Positions 24,648 to 33,967 of a stretch of DNA of 64,000 nt are shown here, piece after piece. The DNA is from Aureispira sp. CCB-E (GTDB taxonomy: Bacteria > Bacteroidota > Bacteroidia > Chitinophagales > Saprospiraceae). The position numbers and the translations under genes were made by a program. The stretch is from the NCBI RefSeq assembly GCF_031326345.1, contig NZ_CP133671.1, positions 2,170,001 through 2,234,000 of the forward strand. Reading direction: 5' to 3'. The notes below the pieces were generated by a model. That model was given only the letters and a program-made list of their open reading frames with translations. It was not told where the DNA came from and did not search any database. Each line of letters starts with the position of its first letter. Positions within the stretch are counted from its first letter, which is position 1.

Positions 24648-26773
24648 TAGCTTAATAATTGATAGGTTAACAAGGCCCCAAAGTAAGCTAGAGCAGTCAT
24701 GTAAGTTAGTTGAATTAAAGGCCATTTCCAGCTTCTAGTTTCTCTTTGTACAATAGCTAAAGTAGCCATGCATTGCATCGCAAAAAGGTAAAAAATCAAG
24801 AGAGAAAAACTAGTAGCAGATGAGAAAATAGGCGCTCCTGTTTCAGGATTTTGCTCATTGCGCAATTTATCTAATAAAGTGCCTTCTGAGCCATCTGTAT
24901 CACCAACACTATAGATGGTTGCCATAGTCGAAACAAAGACTTCTCTAGCGGCAAAGGAGGTAATCAAAGCAATGCCTATTTTCCAATCGTAACCCAATGG
25001 ACGAATAACAGGCTCTATGAAATGCCCAATATGACCTATATAGGAAGCTTCTAGTTGTTTAGAAGCAATTAAAGCAGCTTCGCTTTCTGCTATTTCGGGT
25101 TGTATTTGATAGAGTTCTATTGCTTCTTGTTCTGCTTGTTGCATGGCACTTGGAGGACCGTATGTAGCCAAAACCCATAGAATAATAGAGATGGCAATTA
25201 TAATCTTACCAGCCTCAAAAACGAAATCACTGGTTTTTTGGTAAATAGTAATGCCAACACTTCTCCATTGTGGGAGCTTATAAGATGGCAATTCCATGAT
25301 AAAAAAGTTATCGTCTTGAATGTCATTAGAAAGCAGTTTGTTAAAAATAGCAGCAGAAATGAGCGCAGCCAGAAAGCCTCCTAAATAGAGTCCCGCCAAA
25401 ACGAGGGATTGCAGACCAAAAGGTCCGAAACCAGCTACAGGGGGAACAATGAGTGTGATGAATATAATATAGACTGGTAGACGAGCAGAGCAGCTCATTA
25501 GTGGCGTGACCATAATAGTCGTCAAACGTTCTTTCCAAGAAGTAATATTTCGAGTGGCCATAATTGCAGGAACAGCACAAGCAGCACCAGAAATCAACGG
25601 AACAATACTTTTTCCATTTAAGCCAAAACGACTCATTGTCTTGTCCGTCAAGAACATGACACGTGCCATATAACCCGTTTCATCCAAAATAGATATAATA
25701 GCAAAAAGAATGGCTATCTGCGGGATAAAAATAACAATACCACCGATGCCTGCAATAATACCATCTATTAGTAAATCAGTAATTAAACTTTCTGGTAACA
25801 AGCCAGCTAACCAGTCCGAAAAATCGGAAAAACTATTGTCAATCCAATCCATTGGAGGGGTTGCTAGATTGAAAATAGCTTGAAATATAAGTAGGAGAAT
25901 GGTAAAGAAAATAACATAACCTCCAATGTTGTGAAGCAATATTTTATCTAGTCGCTCGGTTATAGTAACAACATTTTTAGATTCCGTAACAATGCCTTCT
26001 AAGCTATGATTTAATCGGTTTAGCCGTTCTTGAGAGTCTGTTGTTTGAAGTTGTAATAAGTCAATATTATAGTTATTAATAATATTACTTAGTAGCGTTT
26101 GTTGCTGAGAACTTAAAAAAGATAAATGCGCCTGTTGACTAAGCAATAGCTTGGCATGAAAAGGGTTTTGCAAAGGAATATTTGCATGAATCTCTTTTTC
26201 CCACGCTGTTGTTAACTCAGGAGAAGCTGCGGTATCAAAGGAAGGTGGATTCACTTTTTGAATGGCATCTTCCAATTCTTTCAACCCTTGTTGCAAACGA
26301 GCATTGATACAAACAAGGGGTAGCCCGATTGCTTTTTCTAGTTGTTGAACATCAATCTCAACGCCTCGATTGTTGGCTACATCTAACATGTTCAATACAA
26401 CAACAATAGGAAAATTAAACGCCCTTATTTGGTCTAATAATAATAAGCTACGAGTTAAGTTACTAGCATCCAAGACCAATAAAATTAAATCTGGACGTTC
26501 TTTGTGATCAGGATTGAATAGCGGATCTAAAACGACTCGTTCGTCTGGTGATTTGGCAAACAAACTGTAGATCCCCGGAAGGTCAATCAAATCAACAGAC
26601 TGACCATTGGAGAGCGTCCAAATACCTGTGTTTTTGTCGATCGTAACACCAGAGTAGTTTCCTACTTTTTGGTTCAAGCCCGTTAAAGCATTAAATAAGG
26701 AAGATTTGCCCGCATTGGGATTTCCTAATAAAGCGATATTTTTTATGTCAAGTGCTGGAGTAGTTGTTGTCAT
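24647..26773 (-). CDS. feoB: Ferrous iron transport protein B
   Basis: This 708-residue protein has an N-terminal G domain with G1 GNPNAGKSS (17-25), G3 DLPGIYS and G4 NMLD, then the FeoB spacer and a membrane part with two Gate motifs (for example IISGAACAVPAIMATRNI and FAAREVFVST). The protein moves Fe(II) across the inner membrane using GTP-linked gating. It overlaps its neighbours by one base at each end (TAATG), forming feoA-feoB-Cys-rich as one translationally coupled operon. Fur control is common for feo, but I could not place a Fur box. Confidence 0.95.
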   Translation of the reverse strand: MTTTTPALDIKNIALLGNPNAGKSSLFNALTGLNQKVGNYSGVTIDKNTGIWTLSNGQSVDLIDLPGIYSLFAKSPDERVVLDPLFNPDHKERPDLILLVLDASNLTRSLLLLDQIRAFNFPIVVVLNMLDVANNRGVEIDVQQLEKAIGLPLVCINARLQQGLKELEDAIQKVNPPSFDTAASPELTTAWEKEIHANIPLQNPFHAKLLLSQQAHLSFLSSQQQTLLSNIINNYNIDLLQLQTTDSQERLNRLNHSLEGIVTESKNVVTITERLDKILLHNIGGYVIFFTILLLIFQAIFNLATPPMDWIDNSFSDFSDWLAGLLPESLITDLLIDGIIAGIGGIVIFIPQIAILFAIISILDETGYMARVMFLTDKTMSRFGLNGKSIVPLISGAACAVPAIMATRNITSWKERLTTIMVTPLMSCSARLPVYIIFITLIVPPVAGFGPFGLQSLVLAGLYLGGFLAALISAAIFNKLLSNDIQDDNFFIMELPSYKLPQWRSVGITIYQKTSDFVFEAGKIIIAISIILWVLATYGPPSAMQQAEQEAIELYQIQPEIAESEAALIASKQLEASYIGHIGHFIEPVIRPLGYDWKIGIALITSFAAREVFVSTMATIYSVGDTDGSEGTLLDKLRNEQNPETGAPIFSSATSFSLLIFYLFAMQCMATLAIVQRETRSWKWPLIQLTYMTALAYFGALLTYQLLS

Positions 26774-26997
26774 TATTGTTTGCGGATAATCAAATTTTTA
26801 GCCTCGTTTGAACGAATAGCTAGTAAATTACCAGATGCAGTTTTGATAGAAAGCGGTCCATTGAATGGTGTTTTACGATACAGTTCTATCGTTGTTCCCA
26901 ACGGGCAGCCCATGTCTGTCATGACCAATTCTACTTGGGGGTTGTTAAAATCTTCGATAACGGCTTTTTCACCCACATTTAAGTCTGTTAATACCAT
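26773..26997 (-). CDS. feoA: Ferrous iron transport protein A
   Basis: This 74-residue SH3-like protein has the FeoA pattern: DLNVGEKAVIEDF, LVMTDMGCPLGTTIELYRKT, GPLSIKTASGNLLAIRSNEA and a final ILIRK-like strand (LIIRKQ). It binds the cytoplasmic side of FeoB and is needed for Fe(II) uptake in other bacteria. Its stop overlaps the feoB start by one base. It is the first gene of the operon. Confidence 0.92.
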   Translation of the reverse strand: MVLTDLNVGEKAVIEDFNNPQVELVMTDMGCPLGTTIELYRKTPFNGPLSIKTASGNLLAIRSNEAKNLIIRKQ

Positions 26998-27132
26998 AAT
27001 GCATCAATTTTTTTGGTGGATAAAGGGATGGGGTAATGAATTTAACCACAAGGTTACGAAATTGTTTTTAAAATATTAAGTCTCTAATCAATTATATTTA
27101 TTTAGATTAAGTATAGATAATTTTTTGACAAA

Positions 27133-27276
27133 ATGCTTACAACGAACTTAAATATTGGTATTGATAAGATTAAATCTTACATTAGCAGTTTAACGGTAGA
27201 GAGAACAGCCTCTTATACTGTTAGAAGTAACGAGAAGGATATTAAAGAGAAATTATACAATCTGTCCAAAAAATAG
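27133..27276 (+). CDS. Possible 47-residue small protein before miaA
   Basis: The frame runs ATG to TAG in the gap between feoA and miaA and ends 12 bases before the miaA start. It begins MLTTNLNIGIDKIKSYISSL and ends in a Lys-rich helix (SNEKDIKEKLYNLSKK). It is basic and helical with no signal peptide. It could be a real leader gene in a miaA operon or chance; composition resembles coding DNA but no homologue is known to me. Confidence 0.4.
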   Translation: MLTTNLNIGIDKIKSYISSLTVERTASYTVRSNEKDIKEKLYNLSKK

Positions 27277-27288
27277 TTTTACCCACCA

Positions 27289-28206
27289 ATGCAAGAAAAT
27301 AACAAATACCTGATTGTAATCGCTGGTCCTACGGCTAGTGGTAAAACCGCTTTGGCTATACAATTGGCTCAACAATTCGATGCTGAGATTTTATCTTGCG
27401 ATTCTAGGCAATTTTTTAAAGAAACAACGATAGGGACTGCCAAGCCTGATGCTGAAGAGTTGGCAGCGGCAGTACATCATTTTATAGATTGCCTTTCTAT
27501 AGAAGAAGCATACAATATTGGAGATTATGAACGGGATGTTCTTGCTTTTTTAGAAGATTATTACCAAAAAAAGAATATTGCCATCATGGTGGGGGGATCG
27601 GGAATGTACATACGAGCAGTTTGTGAAGGATTGGATACTTATCCAAAGGTAGATAAAAAAATTCGATTAGAACTCAATCAGCTGCTAGAAATAGAAGGGG
27701 TGGAGGCGTTGCAAGAGGAATTAAAAAAGGCAGATCCTGTTTATTATGCCAAAGTAGATGTGTCCAATCCTCATCGCTTGATTCGTGCCTTGGAAATTTG
27801 TAGAGGAACGGGGCAGCCATTTTCATCGTTTCAAGGCAAAAATAAGGTGGAACGTCCTTTTACAGTCATCAAATTGGGAATTCATTGGGAACGAGCAGTC
27901 CTATACGATCGCATCAACAGAAGGGTCGATTTAATGCTAGAGGCAGGGTTGTTAGAAGAGGCGAAAACATTATATCCTCAACGAGCACTTAATGCGTTGC
28001 AAACGGTTGGTTATCGAGAATTCTTTGATTATTTTGATGGCAAAACAACTTTAGAAGAAGCAATAGAGTTGGTGAAGCGCAATACACGACGGTATGCCAA
28101 ACGCCAAATGACTTGGCTCCGAAAAGAAAAAGACTTGCACTGGATTGATGCTGAAACAGCAATTGATGAGGTGGTTGATTTTTTGAAGGATAAAATAAAG
28201 GAATAA
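27289..28206 (+). CDS. miaA: tRNA dimethylallyltransferase
   Basis: This 305-residue protein has the P-loop GPTASGKT (13-20), the substrate-positioning DSRQFF (DxRQ), IGTAKP and HHFIDCL, then VGGSGMYIRAVCEGLD and a C-terminal RRYAKRQMTWLRKE typical of MiaA. It adds a dimethylallyl group to A37 of tRNAs that read UNN codons, which improves reading-frame maintenance. Length and motifs are complete. It is probably co-transcribed with the small frame just upstream. Confidence 0.96.
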   Translation: MQENNKYLIVIAGPTASGKTALAIQLAQQFDAEILSCDSRQFFKETTIGTAKPDAEELAAAVHHFIDCLSIEEAYNIGDYERDVLAFLEDYYQKKNIAIMVGGSGMYIRAVCEGLDTYPKVDKKIRLELNQLLEIEGVEALQEELKKADPVYYAKVDVSNPHRLIRALEICRGTGQPFSSFQGKNKVERPFTVIKLGIHWERAVLYDRINRRVDLMLEAGLLEEAKTLYPQRALNALQTVGYREFFDYFDGKTTLEEAIELVKRNTRRYAKRQMTWLRKEKDLHWIDAETAIDEVVDFLKDKIKE

Positions 28207-28405
28207 AAGCATCGTTAGAAAAATGGTTTCTTTTTTATTGAGGTTTAAATTTTTAAGTACCGTTAAATCAATCCATTTTTTATAGAGCTGACTATTAGCC
28301 ACCAATCTCATTAACTAGCAAAAGAACAACAGCTCTGCTAACTTTTTTGTATCTTGCATCCTACAAACAAGACACCCCAAGTTTGTGATTCTAAATCAAT
28401 GATCA

Positions 28406-31111
28406 ATGTTATCAAAAAAGCTTATATTAAATCTTGTTATTCTAGGATTCTGTTTAATAACTCACGTCACTTGGGGACAAGAACATCCGTTGTTAGAAAA
28501 GACGCTTACAATTGAAATAAAAAATAGAACAATTGCTGCGGCTTTAAATTTATTGGAAGAAAAAAATTCAGATATTCATTTTGTTTTTGACCCTTCCAAA
28601 ATCTCCTTAGATAAGCGTGTTAATGTCTCTGCAAAAAACAAATCAACAAGCTGGATACTAAAGCAAGTATTGGCAGGAACGCCAATAGATTTTAAAGTAA
28701 TTGGAACACAAGTCACGTTGTTTAATAATCCAGATAAGGTACAACCTCCTGTACCACAGTTTACTATTAGTGGATACCTTATTGACCATCAAACTAATGA
28801 TCCATTAATTGGAGCTACTATATTTGAACCGATTACATCTAGAGGGACAACGACAAACATAGAAGGCTTTTATAGTTTAACCTTGCCCAAAGGAAAACAT
28901 CAAATTGTTTGCTCTTATATCGGTTATGAGTCTATTACAACAATATTAGATTTGGTAAAGCATACAAAGCTCGATGTGAATCTGAATTCAGGACAAGAAA
29001 TGGAGGAAATTGTTGTTGAATCGACAGAACATATGGAGTCTAGACATGAGTTAAATGTCATTAGTAGCAATACAATGGATATCAAGGTCGTCAAGGCATT
29101 GCCTAGTTTGTTAGGTGAGGCAGATGTCGTCAAGGCGATGCAGTTGCTACCCGGTGTACAATCAGGTAGTGAAGGAGCAAGTGGTTTGTTTGTAAGGGGA
29201 GGAGGTCCTGATCAAAATCTATTTTTGTTAGATGGTGTTCCTGTTTATAATGCCAATCATCTTTTTGGGTTTGTTTCTATCTTTGATAGCAAAATTATCA
29301 AAAAAGCAACCATTATCAAAGGTGGTTTCCCTGCTCGTTATGGAGGGCGTTTGTCTTCGGTACTAGATATTCACACTCGAACGGGGGATATGCAAAAATT
29401 TCATGGCGAACTTTCAATCGGGTTGCTTTCTGGAGGTTTTTCGATAGAAGGTCCCATTTGGAAAGGAAAAACGTCTTTTCTTGTGTCGGCAAGACGATCT
29501 TGGGTCGATATAATTGGGGTACCCATTCAAAGAGCTATTGTAGAAGGGAATAATGGGAATGGAAATGTTATTGATTATAGTTTTTACGATATTAATATCA
29601 AGCTTAAACATAAGTTCTCAGATAAAAACTACCTCATTTTAAATGGTTATTTCGGAGATGATATTTTTAACTACAATCAGACCAATCATCTCAATTTTGA
29701 TTTAGGACCAGAAACATTAAGCAAATCAATTCGCAACGATGATTATTTGCAATGGGGAAATAAAATTGTTGCTTTGCATTGGCATACTGAATTGAGCCAA
29801 AAGTTATTTATGCGTACTTCGGCTACATATAGTAATTATTTCTACGAATCGAAGACAGAGAGCTATTCAGAGTTAAAAGATAGTCATGGCTTTATAATTC
29901 AGAAGGAAGAGTTTGAGTCAGAAGGACAAACTCCGATTCATGATATTGGAGGACATATGGCATTTGATTATATTCCGCACAATAAACATTACATTCGTTT
30001 TGGTTTAGGGTATACCTATCACTTATTTCGTCCCGAAATAAGTAAATCTACATTTAGTTTTGGAGGAAAGGAATCAGAAGTGGAGAGCTTTAATCATATC
30101 CATGAATTTACAGCCTATATCGAAGATGATATTCGAATTGGCAAGATTCTAAAAATTAACCCAGGGATACACTTAGCTGATTTTTATTTAAAAGGAAAAA
30201 ATTATTTCTCTATTCAACCTCGTTTGTTGGTTAATTTATTGGTTGCCAAACGAACTTCTATCAAAGCATCTTATGCGAGAATGTCGCAGTTTGTCCATTT
30301 ATTGACCAATCCAGGGATTGGCTTGCCAACCGATCTTTGGTTGCCAACAACTAGAAATATTCCACCAGAGCATTCGCATCAGTGGTCGTTAGGAATTACA
30401 CAAGACTTGCCCTTGAATTTAGAATTTACAGTAGAAGGTTTTTACAAATTGATGGAAAATGTATTGGAATACAATCCTAGTACAAACTTTTTGCAAGATA
30501 GACGTTCTTGGGAATCTTTGGTAGAAATTGGACAAGGAGAAAGTTATGGCGCAGAGGTATTGTTTCAACGCCAAAAAGGAAAATTTACAGGATGGGTTAG
30601 CTATACCTTGTCTTGGTCTTGGCGAAAATTTGAACGACTGAACCGAGGTAAACCATTCCCATATCGTTATGACAGAAGGCATGATGTAAGTGTAGCATTG
30701 AATTATAAGTTTAATAAAAATTGGGATATTGGCTTAGTTTGGGTATATGGAACAGGGCATCCGGTTACGTTAGGTTTAGAGCGTTACACACCTATTCAAG
30801 CTCAAATAGGGCACTATAACAACAGCAATATCCCTATAGCAACAACAGGTTCTATTATTGCTGATATTACCAATGTTGTCAATCGAAATAATTTTAGAAT
30901 GCCGCCTTATCATAGGATGGACTTAACTGTCAACTGGCACAAACAGCTCAAACATGGGGCACAAACTTTAAGCATAGGAGTGTACAATGTTTATAACCAA
31001 CTGAACCCTTATATGGTTGTGCCGAAAGAGCAAGAAGACGGAACACTCAAATTATATCAAGTGAGTATTTTGCCAATCATGCCGTCAATTTCTTTTACAA
31101 GATCTTGGTAA
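28406..31111 (+). CDS. TonB-dependent receptor with STN and carboxypeptidase-like domains
   Basis: This 901-residue protein has a signal peptide (to about WGQ, residue 25) and then an STN/secretin-like domain (about 30-110: LTIEIKNRTIAAALNLLEEK). A CarboxypepD_reg-like beta domain follows (about 118-205: ISGYLIDHQTNDPLIGATIF), then the plug (about 230-325: GVQSGSEGASGLFVRGGGPD) and a 22-strand-type barrel ending in SISFTRSW. The STN domain suggests signalling to an anti-sigma factor, but none adjoins. It imports a large or chelated nutrient across the outer membrane; the ligand is unknown. The barrel continues to a C-terminal Trp, so it is intact. Confidence 0.92.
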   Translation: MLSKKLILNLVILGFCLITHVTWGQEHPLLEKTLTIEIKNRTIAAALNLLEEKNSDIHFVFDPSKISLDKRVNVSAKNKSTSWILKQVLAGTPIDFKVIGTQVTLFNNPDKVQPPVPQFTISGYLIDHQTNDPLIGATIFEPITSRGTTTNIEGFYSLTLPKGKHQIVCSYIGYESITTILDLVKHTKLDVNLNSGQEMEEIVVESTEHMESRHELNVISSNTMDIKVVKALPSLLGEADVVKAMQLLPGVQSGSEGASGLFVRGGGPDQNLFLLDGVPVYNANHLFGFVSIFDSKIIKKATIIKGGFPARYGGRLSSVLDIHTRTGDMQKFHGELSIGLLSGGFSIEGPIWKGKTSFLVSARRSWVDIIGVPIQRAIVEGNNGNGNVIDYSFYDINIKLKHKFSDKNYLILNGYFGDDIFNYNQTNHLNFDLGPETLSKSIRNDDYLQWGNKIVALHWHTELSQKLFMRTSATYSNYFYESKTESYSELKDSHGFIIQKEEFESEGQTPIHDIGGHMAFDYIPHNKHYIRFGLGYTYHLFRPEISKSTFSFGGKESEVESFNHIHEFTAYIEDDIRIGKILKINPGIHLADFYLKGKNYFSIQPRLLVNLLVAKRTSIKASYARMSQFVHLLTNPGIGLPTDLWLPTTRNIPPEHSHQWSLGITQDLPLNLEFTVEGFYKLMENVLEYNPSTNFLQDRRSWESLVEIGQGESYGAEVLFQRQKGKFTGWVSYTLSWSWRKFERLNRGKPFPYRYDRRHDVSVALNYKFNKNWDIGLVWVYGTGHPVTLGLERYTPIQAQIGHYNNSNIPIATTGSIIADITNVVNRNNFRMPPYHRMDLTVNWHKQLKHGAQTLSIGVYNVYNQLNPYMVVPKEQEDGTLKLYQVSILPIMPSISFTRSW

Positions 31112-31130
31112 ACGGATTGTTTTAATAACC

Positions 31131-31709
31131 TTAGTGAACCGTTTTGAAGAGTAGAGTAGCTTCAAAATTACCAACACGCAACGCTTGGTTGCAATGGCGT
31201 TGGTGGTGAGCGATCATAAAAAGAAATATATCTCCAAGACGTAATTTTAATAATTTAAAGACCTCTATACGGACTTTTGCTTTGTTCAGGTTAATATGTC
31301 TAGCCGCTTCAATGAGTTGCAAGAATTCTTTTTGCCCTTGAATGAATCGCTGCACGACATCTGGGCGAACGGTACTCAAAGAAGGATTTAATGTTTTGAC
31401 GGCTTGAGTGGGTTTGGTATTGTTAGGATGCACGGACTCAATAGATTTTTTGCCCAACCATGTTGAGTTAAATGTAGGAACTGCTCTCCATTGTTTTTTT
31501 TGGGCTTTTTCTATGGCTAATTGTGCCTCTTTATTATAATAATCCGAGTAATAATTGAGGTGTTCTAAACATTCAGCAATACTCCATTTTTGTGCATTGG
31601 GTTTGTAGTTTAAGACTTCTGAAGATAAGGGAGCAAAATGTTCTTCTGCTAATTTTAAAATAGCCCTACTAGTGGCTTCTACTTGTTGTAATAAATCACT
31701 CGATTTCAT
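31131..31709 (-). CDS. DinB-family four-helix protein
   Basis: This 192-residue protein matches the DinB/YfiT-like fold: WSIAECLEHLNYYSDYYNKE carries the first metal His, and MIAHHQRHCNQALRV the C-terminal pair. These His residues bind a divalent metal in the family. Roles include thiol transfer and detoxification, and many members are uncharacterised. It converges on the TonB receptor with 19 bases between the stops. Promoter DNA upstream contains a fragment of the dispersed repeat at 31731. Confidence 0.85.
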   Translation of the reverse strand: MKSSDLLQQVEATSRAILKLAEEHFAPLSSEVLNYKPNAQKWSIAECLEHLNYYSDYYNKEAQLAIEKAQKKQWRAVPTFNSTWLGKKSIESVHPNNTKPTQAVKTLNPSLSTVRPDVVQRFIQGQKEFLQLIEAARHINLNKAKVRIEVFKLLKLRLGDIFLFMIAHHQRHCNQALRVGNFEATLLFKTVH

Positions 31710-31730
31710 AGGTGTATTGTTATTATTAAT

Positions 31731-31795
31731 GTCAATCGTTAGTTCGCTTAAAATCGTATTTGGTTATTTCATAAACGTAGCGAACTATTAACAAT
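31731..31795. repeat. Dispersed element fragment, copy I
   Basis: GTTAGTTCGCT near 31739 pairs with AGCGAACTATTAAC near 31779-31792, with AAAATCGTATTT between. The arms are variants of the TAGTTCGTTGA arms of copy B. Confidence 0.5.
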
Positions 31796-31836
31796 ACAAA
31801 AGTCCACAAAAAAGAATTAAAAAATCTTGATTGAAA

Positions 31837-32412
31837 TCAACGTTTCCAAACTTTCTTTTTAATTCTGCTAAATGTTTCGGGACTCATTTGTAAGTAGGAG
31901 GCAATGTAACGTTGCGGAACCAACTGAAAAAGGTGCGGACTGTGGTTCCATAAGCGTATAAATCTTTCTTGGGGATTGGAGTTGTTTAAGTAGACTTCTC
32001 GTTCAATTCTGCCCAAGAGTGCTTGCTCCGTCAACTTACGCCAAGCCCGTTCTAATCGAATATTTTGTTCAATAACCTGATAAAAATCCTCCCGAGCAAT
32101 ACCTATCAATCGACAGGGAGTAATGGCTTGAATATAATAATCGGTAGGTTGATTAGAAATAAAAGAAGCATAAGCACAAATAGCCGTATTGGGATAACCA
32201 AAACCAATGCAGGTTTCTTCTCCTTGGTTGAGAACACAGATTTTTAGTGTTCCTTCCAAAACCCAATAAAGGTGTTTTCCAATACTTCCTATATCCGAAA
32301 GATATTCTTTGCGTTGAAGGTGTTTTTCTTGATTCCAATGCTGCATTAGGCTAGCCCAGTCTTGATCATTGATTGGAATTTGTTGATGTAGAGTTTGGCG
32401 AAGTAATTCCAT
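31837..32412 (-). CDS. Crp/Fnr family transcriptional regulator
   Basis: This 191-residue protein has an N-terminal cyclic-nucleotide-binding-like beta roll (YLSDIGSIGKHLYWVLEGTL, CVLNQGEETCIGFGYPNTAI), a dimer helix (FYQVIEQNIRLERAWRKLTE) and a C-terminal winged helix (LVPQRYIASYLQMSPETFSR). The last helix IASYLQMSPETFSRIKKK is the DNA-recognition helix usual for Bacteroidota Crp-like proteins. The cyclic-nucleotide phosphate cassette is not evident, so the ligand is uncertain. No operon partner. Confidence 0.9.
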   Translation of the reverse strand: MELLRQTLHQQIPINDQDWASLMQHWNQEKHLQRKEYLSDIGSIGKHLYWVLEGTLKICVLNQGEETCIGFGYPNTAICAYASFISNQPTDYYIQAITPCRLIGIAREDFYQVIEQNIRLERAWRKLTEQALLGRIEREVYLNNSNPQERFIRLWNHSPHLFQLVPQRYIASYLQMSPETFSRIKKKVWKR

Positions 32413-32498
32413 AATGGCAGATGTGTGTTGGTATCCTATCCTGCTAAATATGAATTTAGCAAAAGGCTGTTGGTAGGAAGGATAGCTATGGAATAGGT

Positions 32499-32556
32499 CT
32501 AAAAAAGAATTTGAGAATTAAAAAAGATTGGATAATTTCCTCTTTAATTCTCAAAA
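32499..32556 (-). terminator. Stem-loop terminator after gldC
   Basis: TTGAGAATTAAA (32511-32522) pairs perfectly with TTTAATTCTCAA (32543-32554), with a T-run on the minus strand from the A-run at 32501-32506. Confidence 0.75.
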
Positions 32557-32607
32557 TTAATAGAACATGTCTAGTAGTCAAAAATGTATCCGTAAAGCAG
32601 GAGACAA

Positions 32608-32973
32608 CTAATTTTCAGGAGCGGTAACCTCTGTTTTTTCTCCAAAATACTGTACAAATTTTCTCATATCATTGGCCATCTCCTTGTTGTTGGTAGCACG
32701 AAAGTACGTATCTGCTAGCCCACGGAGGGTTTGGTACATGAATTTATTCATTTCTGTTATTTGTAACTCATTTGTCCAAAGATCAATTTTATACGTATCT
32801 CTATAGTCCTTATCAAACAAAGCCAATAGCATTGCTTTTGACTCCTTAAATTCTGGTGTATCAGGAGAATCTTGTGCCAACCATTCAATTTTTACAGGAA
32901 CGTTTTGCTCATCCAAACCTATTCTACAAGTGATGTCACTTGTCTTAACCACTTTTTGGTTATTGTTTTCCAT
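32608..32973 (-). CDS. gldC: Gliding motility protein GldC
   Basis: This 121-residue protein follows the GldC pattern closely: TCRIGLDEQNVPVKIEWLAQ, SKAMLLALFDKDYRDTYKID, LWTNELQITEMNKFMYQTLR and DTYFRATNNKEMANDMRKFV, including the conserved KIEW and LWT blocks. In Flavobacterium GldC supports gliding, though its exact role is unclear; it is soluble and cytoplasmic. It stands alone here. Its presence supports a gliding, T9SS-bearing organism, in line with the secretion substrates in this window. Confidence 0.9.
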   Translation of the reverse strand: MENNNQKVVKTSDITCRIGLDEQNVPVKIEWLAQDSPDTPEFKESKAMLLALFDKDYRDTYKIDLWTNELQITEMNKFMYQTLRGLADTYFRATNNKEMANDMRKFVQYFGEKTEVTAPEN

Positions 32974-33091
32974 AATTAAGTATTAATTATAAGTAAGTCG
33001 GTACAGAGAATATAGACTGTATTTCTTAGTATTTAAGTATAAACGACTACTTACGGTTTTGTTTTTACATGATTAATCCAAAGATATTTTC

Positions 33092-33241
33092 TTAATAGTA
33101 GTTCGTTGATTTTTTACTTTTTTACCAAAAAGATAAAAAAGTACATTTATATTAGTTTGATAATCAAAATTTTAACACAAAACACAGCAAAGGTGTAACT
33201 TGTTGATTATCAAACTAATAAAGTTTTTCAACGAACTATTG
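33092..33241. repeat. Dispersed palindromic element, copy B (best-formed)
   Basis: The outer arms are TAGTTCGTTGA (left, near 33099-33109) and TCAACGAACTA (right, near 33228-33238). The inner arms are exact: ATTAGTTTGATAATCAA (33151-33167) and its complement at 33203-33219. It shares 41 identical bases with copy A. It sits between gldC and the glucosaminidase gene and fills most of the 378-base gap; the remaining DNA contains TAnnTTTG-like boxes on minus near 33079 and 33328. Confidence 0.9.
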
Positions 33242-33351
33242 TTCTTAAGTAAGTGGGCAGAAAAAAATATAGCTAAAAAATAGGTTGTTTTTTATATGTT
33301 TTTTCTGAACGATTACTTATCTAACTGCAAAGATAATAAAAGTTTGGCTTT

Positions 33352-33960
33352 CTAAGATTCGATCAAGACTTCCTTTTTGTCATAACGATATAATTGATAT
33401 CGTTGAATGATCGAAATCAACTTATTGGCATAATTAGGATCTGTAGCATACCCTGCTTTTTGCAATCCATGCGCCCAAGCTTCAAAATCATAAATATCTA
33501 AGGCAAAAAGAGGCATGTAATGAGCTCGTTGAACCAAGAAGTTAGAATGACCAATATAGGACGCTTGAATATTTTTGTAACGTCTAAAACAAGACAGCAT
33601 AGGATACATTCGTTGCTTTTTTTGATTCCATTCATAAGAATAAATACAATGGCGATCCGTACTATCCCATTTAGCCTCTGCTTTAATACCAAAGTGATTA
33701 TTGGCTTGCATCGCTAATTCACTTGTGCCATATTTTGACTCTAGGATTGCTTGTCCTAGTGTAATGCTAGCAGGAATTTTGGCTCGTTGCATTTCTTGTA
33801 CTGCCAAGGTGTAATTGAGCTCAATATATTGTAGGACAGTATCTATAGGCATGTCCTCTATGAGTTCTGCTACTGCCGCATCGACCGTAGGAACAGGTTG
33901 GTAAATGTACAAGGCAAAAATAAAGTAAAGTACTAAAGGAATTCCAATAACCTTCCACAT
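33352..33960 (-). CDS. Glucosaminidase-domain peptidoglycan hydrolase
   Basis: This 202-residue protein has an N-terminal membrane anchor (about residues 3-20) and a glucosaminidase domain of the FlgJ/LytG type: ITLGQAILESKYGTS with the catalytic Glu at 74, NNHFGIKAEAKWDSTDRHC, FRRYKNIQASYIGHSNFLVQ and GLQKAGYATDPNYANKLISI. It cleaves glycan strands of peptidoglycan in the periplasm. It lies 7 bases after the small lipoprotein gene, so the two form an operon. Confidence 0.92.
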   Translation of the reverse strand: MWKVIGIPLVLYFIFALYIYQPVPTVDAAVAELIEDMPIDTVLQYIELNYTLAVQEMQRAKIPASITLGQAILESKYGTSELAMQANNHFGIKAEAKWDSTDRHCIYSYEWNQKKQRMYPMLSCFRRYKNIQASYIGHSNFLVQRAHYMPLFALDIYDFEAWAHGLQKAGYATDPNYANKLISIIQRYQLYRYDKKEVLIES

Positions 33961-33967
33961 GATTTAT

